DNA of 11,570 nucleotides. It comes from Betaproteobacteria bacterium (GTDB lineage Bacteria > Desulfobacterota > Desulfovibrionia > Desulfovibrionales > Desulfovibrionaceae). The position numbers were made by a program, and so were the translations under genes. The number at the start of each line of letters is the position of its first letter. The stretch's first letter is position 1. The stretch is from positions 1 through 11,570 of the forward strand of contig WRKB01000288.1 in the NCBI GenBank assembly GCA_009778295.1, read 5' to 3'. Shown piece after piece: positions 7,094 to 11,570 of the stretch. The notes under the pieces are model-generated. The model made no database searches and was not told the DNA's origin. It saw only the letters and a list, made by a program, of their open reading frames with translations.

Positions 7094-7119
7094 GGGGAGC
7101 CCTTGCTCCCCCTTTTCTT
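7094..7119 (+). terminator. Hairpin terminator after tRNA-Val, or attenuator before thrS
   Basis: A perfect 7-bp stem GGGGAGC (7094-7100) / GCTCCCC (7105-7111) encloses the loop CCTT and is followed by CTTTTCTT. It lies 41 bases after the tRNA and 89 bases before the thrS start. It should end the tRNA transcript. I saw no good separate promoter between it and thrS, so partial read-through into the thrS operon is possible. Confidence 0.65.
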
Positions 7120-7200
7120 GCCGGGAGCCATGTCCGCAATGTCAGGAGTTTCTGAACGTTTGCGCTCTGAACCGGCTACGTATTGCAACAGGAGGCGTCT

Positions 7201-9165
7201 GTGCGGGTACTGGTGGAAGGAAAGGAACAGCAGGTCGCGGAAGGGGCAAGCTGCGCGGAAACGTTGAAAACAGCACTCAGCGGCAAGAAATTTAAATCTG
7301 TGCTGGCTTGCAGAATAGACGGACGGCTTGTGGATTTATCGTTGCCCTTGGAGCCGGGTGTACGGGAACTTAAGGCCGTGGACGCCGACAGCCCGGAAGG
7401 TCTGGATATTTTGCGCCATTCCGCAGCGCACCTCATGGCTGCAGCCGTCAAGGAGCTCTTTCCTGAAGCCAGGGTTGCTATAGGTCCGTCTATAGAAAAC
7501 GGATTTTATTACGATTTTGACTACATCCGTCCCTTTTCTACGGAAGACTTCGCCGCCATTGAAGAACGCATGCATACTCTTGCCGCCGGGGCGCTGCCTT
7601 TTATACGCGGCGATTTTTCCAAGGCTGAGGCCGTAGCGCGCTTTTCAGAAAAAAAAGAAACGTATAAGTGTGAACTGCTAGATAATATCGTGGAAGAACG
7701 GGTTTCGCTGTATCAGCTTGGAGAATTTGTGGACTTGTGTCGCGGCCCACATGTGCCGCATACGGGATTTTTGTCAGCCTTCAAGCTGCTTTCAGTGGCA
7801 GGCGCGTATTGGCGTGGTGATGAAAATAATGTTATGCTTTCGAGGATTTATGCTACGGCATTCCGCGACGAAAAAGCGCTCAAGGACTACCTGCACCGCC
7901 TGGAGGAGGCCAAGCGGCGTGACCATCGTAGACTCGGCAAGGAATTGGATTTCTTTTCCTTCCACGAAGAAGTGGCACCAGGTATGGTTTTCTGGCATCC
8001 AAAGGGCATGCTGGTACGCACGATTCTTGAAGATTTTTGGCGCAAGGAACATTTGCGACGCGGCTATGACATGGTGCAGGGGCCGCAGTTATTGCGCAGG
8101 GATCTTTGGGAGCGTTCCGGACATTATGAGAACTACCGGGAAAATATGTATTTTACCGCGATCAAACAGGATGACGAAGCGAAGAATGTGGAAATGCACG
8201 GCATCAAGCCCATGAACTGTCTGGCGCATATGCTGATCTACGGGAGCCGTCTGCGTAGCTACCGGGAATTGCCGCAGCGCTATTTTGAGATGGGCGTGGT
8301 GCATCGCCATGAAAAATCCGGCGTCCTGCATGGTCTGCTGAGAGTGCGTCAGTTTACCCAGGACGACGCGCACGTTATTTGCATGCCGGAACAATTGGAA
8401 GATGAAATTATCGGAGTGATCACCCTGGTGCGCGACCTCATGCAGTTGTTTGGCTTTTCCTATAAGGTGGCTGTTGCCACCCGTCCGGAGAAGAGCATCG
8501 GTAGCGATGAGGATTGGGAACGCGCAACAAGGGCGCTTATCCGGGCTGTGGAGCGCGCGGGCATTTCTCACACAATTAATGAAGGGGATGGTGCGTTCTA
8601 TGGTCCGAAAATTGACGTCCGCCTTCTGGACTGTTTGGATCGTGAATGGCAATGTTCCACGATCCAGTGTGATTTTACCTTGCCGGAGCGTTTCGATTTG
8701 GTGTATGTGGGCGCGGATGGAGGACGTTACCGACCTGTGATGGTACATCGGGCTATCATGGGGTCTTTGGAACGATTCATCGGCGTGCTGATAGAACAGT
8801 ATGCCGGCGCATTGCCTACGTGGCTGCATCCTGTGCAGGCGCGCCTACTCAACGTGACGGATGCCCAGCTTCCTTTTGTGCAGGAGGCTAAGAAGCGCCT
8901 TACGGAGGCGGGTTTTCGGACAGAGGCAGACTTGCGCAACGAAAAATTGGGGTTCAAAGTCCGTGAGGCTCAACTACAAAAAATTCCCTATATCCTCATT
9001 GTCGGAGATAAGGAAGTGGAAGCTGAGGGTATAAATGTGCGCCTGCGTTCAGGCGAAAATATCGGCCTGCGCTCATTGGCTGAATTGATTGCAATGATGC
9101 ACGCAGACTGTCAGGAACCCTTTAAACGAGGAGGTATGCGTTATAATTTCGCCTACAGTGAATAA
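7201..9165 (+). CDS. thrS: Threonine--tRNA ligase (ThrRS)
   Basis: The enzyme charges tRNA-Thr in the cytoplasm. Start GTG 7201 was chosen because AGGAGG (7190-7195) lies five bases before it; an in-frame TTG at 7183 lies upstream of that site. The 654 residues are close to the family's ~640. Domains: TGS (1-~60), editing domain with H73xxxH77 and C180/H184, class II catalytic core, and the anticodon-binding domain (~545-640). Zinc ligands C340, H391 and H516 match E. coli Cys334, His385 and His511. Motif 2 is visible as [21 protein letters not shown] and motif 3 as [19 protein letters not shown]. One oddity is MNCLAH at the first zinc ligand where MNCPGH is usual. It is the first gene of a translation operon. 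The Shine-Dalgarno sequence for infC lies within its last codons. Confidence 0.97.
   Translation: MRVLVEGKEQQVAEGASCAETLKTALSGKKFKSVLACRIDGRLVDLSLPLEPGVRELKAVDADSPEGLDILRHSAAHLMAAAVKELFPEARVAIGPSIENGFYYDFDYIRPFSTEDFAAIEERMHTLAAGALPFIRGDFSKAEAVARFSEKKETYKCELLDNIVEERVSLYQLGEFVDLCRGPHVPHTGFLSAFKLLSVAGAYWRGDENNVMLSRIYATAFRDEKALKDYLHRLEEAKRRDHRRLGKELDFFSFHEEVAPGMVFWHPKGMLVRTILEDFWRKEHLRRGYDMVQGPQLLRRDLWERSGHYENYRENMYFTAIKQDDEAKNVEMHGIKPMNCLAHMLIYGSRLRSYRELPQRYFEMGVVHRHEKSGVLHGLLRVRQFTQDDAHVICMPEQLEDEIIGVITLVRDLMQLFGFSYKVAVATRPEKSIGSDEDWERATRALIRAVERAGISHTINEGDGAFYGPKIDVRLLDCLDREWQCSTIQCDFTLPERFDLVYVGADGGRYRPVMVHRAIMGSLERFIGVLIEQYAGALPTWLHPVQARLLNVTDAQLPFVQEAKKRLTEAGFRTEADLRNEKLGFKVREAQLQKIPYILIVGDKEVEAEGINVRLRSGENIGLRSLAELIAMMHADCQEPFKRGGMRYNFAYSE
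9129..9148 (+). promoter_or_regulatory. Shine-Dalgarno and non-canonical AUU start of infC
   Basis: AGGAGG (9129-9134) lies inside thrS. In the IF3 frame the codons after it are ATA (9143) and ATT (9146), and the first conventional start is GTG at 9158, 23 bases from the Shine-Dalgarno. ATT is 11 bases away. AUU starts are well known for infC in E. coli, where IF3 discriminates against its own start codon and so limits its own synthesis. The same control is likely here. Confidence 0.6.
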
Positions 9166-9691
9166 ACCCCGGCGAGAGATGCCGCAGGATCTTGTGCGCC
9201 GGAATGAGCAGATTCGTGCGCGTGAACTGCGGGTCATCGGCCCCGAGGGCGAACAATTGGGGATTTTGTCCCGTATGGATGCTATCCTGCAGGCCAAGGA
9301 ATTGGGGCTGGATCTCGTCGAGGTAGCCGCTACCGCTGAACCTCCCGTATGCCGTATTATGGACTACGGGAAATTCAAATACGAGATACAGAAAAAGAAA
9401 CAGGAAGCGAAAAAACGCCAGACTGTGGTGCAAGTCAAGGAAATTAAAGTTCGCCCCAAAACGGATGACCACGATTATGAAACCAAGGTCAGGCATATAC
9501 GGCGTTTTATCGAGGCGGGTGACCGCTGCAAGGTGACGGTGTTCTTCCGCGGCCGTGAAATTATCCATAAGGACCGGGGGATAATTATTCTTGATCGTGT
9601 CGTGGAAGATACCAGGGATATTGCCAAGGTTGAGCAGGAACCGCGCGCGGAAGGGCGTACCCTGCAAATGCTCCTGGTACCGAAAAAATAA
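9146..9691 (+). CDS. infC: Translation initiation factor IF-3
   Basis: IF3 binds the 30S subunit, prevents premature 50S joining and checks the start codon and initiator tRNA. From ATT 9146 the product is 181 residues; from GTG 9158 it is 177 (E. coli IF3 is 180). The N-terminal domain contains [18 protein letters not shown] and [14 protein letters not shown]. The basic linker ([20 protein letters not shown]) leads to the C-terminal domain with [13 protein letters not shown] and ends in LVPKK. The start overlaps thrS by 20 bases (8 from the GTG), so the two are translationally linked. The ATT start was preferred because it alone sits near the strong Shine-Dalgarno sequence, though annotators may choose the GTG. 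The family call is certain; the start is moderately certain. Confidence 0.95.
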   Translation: MSPTVNKPRREMPQDLVRRNEQIRARELRVIGPEGEQLGILSRMDAILQAKELGLDLVEVAATAEPPVCRIMDYGKFKYEIQKKKQEAKKRQTVVQVKEIKVRPKTDDHDYETKVRHIRRFIEAGDRCKVTVFFRGREIIHKDRGIIILDRVVEDTRDIAKVEQEPRAEGRTLQMLLVPKK

Positions 9692-9819
9692 GGTAGTTGT
9701 ATTACGATGATTTTGCTTGATTTTAGAGGCGAAGTGAGGCACTAACTCCCTTTGCCGTTTGTTCGGCGGGCTATACACGGTTCTGGTTCGAGATTACGGA
9801 TGCGTTAAAGGAGAAGACC
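9692..9819. other. Spacer between infC and rpmI
   Basis: These 128 bases hold no gene. A small hairpin GCCG-TTTGTT-CGGC lies at 9754-9767 without a T tail. TATACA at 9772-9777 resembles a -10 element but has no good -35. In other bacteria ribosomal-protein L20 control acts upstream of rpmI, so this leader could contribute. Nothing here is decisive. Confidence 0.35.
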
Positions 9820-10017
9820 ATGCCGAAGATGAAAACGAAAAGATCCGCTGCCAAGCGTTTTGACGTCACCGGTAGCGGCAAGTTCCGGCGTCGCCGCCAG
9901 AACCTGCGCCATATTCTGACGAAAAAAAATGCCAAGCGCAAAATGCGCCTGGGTAAAGGCACAAGCGTTGACAGCGCAAATGCAGGTGCTGTCAAGCGCA
10001 TGCTTCCCTATGCCTAG
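9820..10017 (+). CDS. rpmI: 50S ribosomal protein L35
   Basis: The 65-residue, strongly basic L35 of the large ribosomal subunit has the standard start MPKMKTKRSAAKRF, the stretch GSGKFRRRRQNLRHILTKK, and the C-terminal part AVKRMLPYA. This is the usual length (64-66). AAAGGAG at 9808-9814 gives a good ribosome-binding site for ATG 9820. It lies in the conserved infC-rpmI-rplT order but is followed by an unusually long spacer before rplT. Confidence 0.98.
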   Translation: MPKMKTKRSAAKRFDVTGSGKFRRRRQNLRHILTKKNAKRKMRLGKGTSVDSANAGAVKRMLPYA

Positions 10018-10098
10018 AGCTGTTCAGCTCTGGAAATAAAAATTGCGCTGCAAGGATTCATCCGAAATTCTTGCCGTCAAGCGATAATTTCAAGCGCA
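10016..10098 (+). promoter_or_regulatory. Structured rpmI-rplT spacer, candidate ribosomal-protein leader
   Basis: Hairpin 1 (AGAGCT-GTTC-AGCTCT, 10016-10031) begins on the rpmI stop codon. A nested structure follows. TGCGC (10044-10048) pairs with GCGCA (10094-10098). Inside it GAAATT (10064-10069) pairs with AATTTC (10086-10091), and innermost CTTG-CCGT-CAAG (10070-10081) closes a tetraloop. No T run follows, so it is not a terminator. It may stabilise the message, process it, or bind L20, which represses its own operon in other bacteria. The remaining spacer to rplT (10099-10237) shows only the ribosome-binding site. Confidence 0.4.
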
Positions 10099-10237
10099 GA
10101 ATGATCCGGAGTGGATTTGTATTGAAAAATTGGTTCTTCCGGGCAGGGAATTGCAAGCAAATCCTGCTCAGGTTTTGGAGCCCAAGCCCTGGCTGGCTCG
10201 ATCTCCGCCTCGCCGGGAACTTAAGGAGGATACGCCT

Positions 10238-10591
10238 ATGCGTGTGAAGAGAGGTCTTGTCGGCCATCGTAGGCACAAAAAATATCTGGCTCTGGCCAAA
10301 GGTTACCGTAGCGGCCGCAGCCGCCTATACCGCACCGCTCGTGAGGCTGCGGAACGCGCCATGGCCTATGCTACGCGTGACCGTAAAGTTAAAAAGCGCG
10401 AGTTCCGCAAACTTTGGATTTTACGTATCAACGCCGGCGCACGTGAATGCGGTCTGTCCTACAGCCGTTTCATGCACGGTTTACAGGCAGCCGGCGTGGA
10501 GCTGAACCGCAAGATTCTGGCCGATATGGCTGTGAGCGCCAAGGACGATTTCGCCAAGCTGGTGGACTTGGCGAAAAGCAAACTTGCCTGA
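10238..10591 (+). CDS. rplT: 50S ribosomal protein L20
   Basis: The 117-residue L20 is an early assembly protein that binds 23S rRNA (E. coli L20 is 118 residues in its gene). The N-terminal tail [23 protein letters not shown] is basic and disordered-type, followed by the globular part with [36 protein letters not shown] 10238 was chosen because TAAGGAGGA (10222-10230) ends seven bases before it and because the family begins with M-R-V-K-R. Reading back in frame to a GTG at 10130 would add a non-homologous extension. L20 is a known autogenous repressor in other bacteria, which makes the structured upstream spacer interesting. Confidence 0.98.
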   Translation: MRVKRGLVGHRRHKKYLALAKGYRSGRSRLYRTAREAAERAMAYATRDRKVKKREFRKLWILRINAGARECGLSYSRFMHGLQAAGVELNRKILADMAVSAKDDFAKLVDLAKSKLA

Positions 10592-10601
10592 GAGTCTCGC
10601 A

Positions 10602-10622
10602 ATGTTCTTATTCCAATTCTAA
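10602..10622 (+). CDS. Candidate Phe-rich leader peptide of pheS
   Basis: A six-codon open frame, M-F-L-F-Q-F then TAA, starts 10 bases after the rplT stop. Half of its codons are phenylalanine (all TTC), and two Phe codons lie in the last three positions. GAGAG seven bases before the ATG may serve as a weak ribosome-binding site, or ribosomes leaving rplT may re-initiate. In E. coli, pheST is controlled by ribosome stalling on a Phe-rich leader peptide. Here the frame is followed by a hairpin-rich leader and a terminator-like stem before pheS. It is short enough that chance cannot be excluded. Confidence 0.45.
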   Translation: MFLFQF

Positions 10623-10786
10623 AATCAACCATGCCTGTTGCCTGACTGAAAACTTGGAATGCACGGCAGGATAGGATGACGTGCCTACATGCGAAGCATT
10701 TCGGCAGGCAGGGGGGGACCGCGCTCCCGTAGCGGCCGGAACATAGACATTGCAGGACGCGATGTTGATGTAGAAAATGAACAAAA

Positions 10787-10831
10787 AATATTTTGGCGGG
10801 GGATGCGGGAGGCGTCTTCCGCCAAAATTTT
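10787..10831 (+). terminator. Strong hairpin with T tail ahead of pheS (terminator or attenuator)
   Basis: A continuous stem of 17 pairs joins 10790-10806 to 10812-10828 around the loop GGGAG. Three of the pairs are G-U. The lower ten pairs are ATTTTGGCGG with CCGCCAAAAT. TTTT (10828-10831) closes the 3' side, partly within the stem. It lies 196 bases after rplT and 56 bases before pheS. It could end the ribosomal-protein transcript, or act as the switchable terminator of an attenuator. The long upstream leader has several alternative pairings that I could not resolve by eye. Confidence 0.55.
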
Positions 10832-10835
10832 ATGC

Positions 10836-10859
10836 TGTTGAAACGCCTCAAGCGCAACA
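10836..10859 (+). promoter_or_regulatory. Second small hairpin in the pheS leader
   Basis: TGTTG (10836-10840) pairs with CAACA (10855-10859), and CGC (10844-10846) with GCG (10852-10854) after an AAA bulge. It follows the 17-bp hairpin directly and ends 18 bases before the pheS ribosome-binding site. It is of marginal stability and could be incidental. Confidence 0.25.
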
Positions 10860-10887
10860 TCCTGTTATATTCTATTGAGGATACTTT

Positions 10888-11570
10888 ATGTCGCTGAGCA
10901 CGGAATTGGAAAATCTGATCCCAAGTCTCCAAGCAGAGCTTGTTCGAGCTTTTTCCTTGCAGGAACTGGAACAGGCACGGGTAGCCTATTTAGGCCGCAA
11001 GGGAAGCCTTGCCCGGATTATGGCGCGTCTTCCTGAACTGGCACCTGCTGAACGGCCTATAGTCGGCCAGAAGGCCAATGAGGTTAAAACACGTCTGACA
11101 GATCTCATGGAACAGCGGAAAGCCGCATTGGAAGTGATTGAAGAAGCCAAGCGTCTATCCAGCTTTGATCCCTCCTTGCCGGGACGTTTGCCCTGGCAAG
11201 GCTCCAAACACCCCACTACGCTGGTTGTCGAAGAGATCTGCGGCATTTTTCGGGGACTTGGGTATGAAGTAGCTTCCGGCCCTGAAGTAGAAGCTGATTA
11301 TTACAATTTTGAAGCGCTCAACATGCCGCCCGAGCATCCGGCGCGTGATATGCAGGATACGCTGTATATCACGGAGCGTGTCCTCATGCGTACGCATACT
11401 TCACCGGTACAAGTGCGCACCATGAAAAACCGCAAGCCGCCGCTTGCCGTCATTGTGCCGGGCAAGGTGTATCGCCGTGACTCCGATCTGACCCATACGC
11501 CCATGTTTCACCAGATTGAGGGGCTGCTGGTCGGGAAAGATGTGAGCATGGCCGGACTGCGCGGCACGCT
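10888..11570 (+). CDS. pheS: Phenylalanine--tRNA ligase alpha subunit, 5' part
   Basis: The window holds the first 227 codons of PheS and ends inside the gene; the family length is about 340. With PheT it forms the alpha2-beta2 enzyme that charges tRNA-Phe, and the alpha subunit carries the catalytic site. Residues 1-~95 form the N-terminal helical, coiled-coil region that contacts tRNA. The class II core then begins with [22 protein letters not shown] (136-157), RTHTSPVQ (168-175) and motif 2, [21 protein letters not shown] (192-212). ATG 10888 has GAGGA (10877-10881) six bases upstream. pheT is expected to follow outside the window. The 296-base leader holds a candidate Phe-rich leader peptide and a terminator-like hairpin. 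Confidence 0.96.
   Translation, partial: MSLSTELENLIPSLQAELVRAFSLQELEQARVAYLGRKGSLARIMARLPELAPAERPIVGQKANEVKTRLTDLMEQRKAALEVIEEAKRLSSFDPSLPGRLPWQGSKHPTTLVVEEICGIFRGLGYEVASGPEVEADYYNFEALNMPPEHPARDMQDTLYITERVLMRTHTSPVQVRTMKNRKPPLAVIVPGKVYRRDSDLTHTPMFHQIEGLLVGKDVSMAGLRGT

Noticed and set aside
8089..8829. Minus-strand open frame of 246 codons inside thrS
   Set aside because: It is a shadow of the ThrRS coding frame and has no family motif.
9122..9778. Minus-strand open frame of 218 codons covering infC
   Set aside because: It is fully antisense to IF3, which is unmistakable by sequence; the antisense product shows no recognisable motif.
9777..9800. GGTTCGAGATT resembling a tRNA T arm before rpmI
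   Set aside because: No acceptor, D or anticodon arm can be drawn around it.
10130..10237. N-terminal extension of L20 from a GTG
   Set aside because: The standard L20 N-terminus and a perfect Shine-Dalgarno place the start at 10238. The extension is proline-rich and unrelated to L20.
1..11570. CRISPR arrays, insertion sequences, phage genes, rRNA
   Set aside because: There are no regularly spaced long repeats, no transposase or integrase motif and no rRNA-like segment on either strand.

Overview
The window looks like chromosomal housekeeping DNA of a deltaproteobacterium, most likely a relative of Desulfovibrio. This rests on the PxxKW-type small cysteine protein beside mnmG, a second-type dnaA and the thrS-infC-rpmI-rplT-pheS order. 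It is inference from protein character only. Base composition is near 50% GC in genes and clearly AT-richer in two spacers (about 3292-3545 and 4896-5326). I saw no insertion sequence, phage gene, toxin-antitoxin pair or CRISPR array.

Left half, minus strand. Reading 5' to 3' on that strand: mtaD (MTA/SAH deaminase, 4895-3546), a 254-base AT-rich spacer, then a PxxKW cysteine-rich small protein (3291-3028), mnmG (3021-1159, TTG start, 6 bases after the previous stop) and a membrane-anchored PilZ protein (996-7). The PxxKW and mnmG genes are probably translated from one message. The PilZ gene follows after 162 bases.

Centre. A 431-base AT-rich divergent region (4896-5326) separates mtaD from a plus-strand dnaA-like gene (5327-6682). 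It holds a good sigma70-type promoter, two DnaA-box-like 9-mers just upstream of it, and three copies of a motif of the form CAAAAA(A)GCT ... TC(A)RTATG. The protein keeps all DnaA domains, but its AAA+ site has lost the arginine-finger arginines, the sensor-1 aspartate and the first Walker A glycine. It is probably a regulatory DnaA paralogue rather than the main initiator.

Right half, plus strand. A tRNA-Val(GAC) gene with its own promoter is followed by a GC-rich hairpin with a T-rich tail, then thrS, infC, rpmI, rplT and the first 227 codons of pheS. This is the widespread translation cluster, here with several candidate regulatory devices. IF3 probably starts at an AUU codon inside the end of thrS. 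A long, structured rpmI-rplT spacer may be a ribosomal-protein leader. A six-codon Phe-rich open frame (M-F-L-F-Q-F) lies just after rplT, and a 17-bp hairpin with a short T run lies ahead of pheS, together resembling a phenylalanine attenuator.
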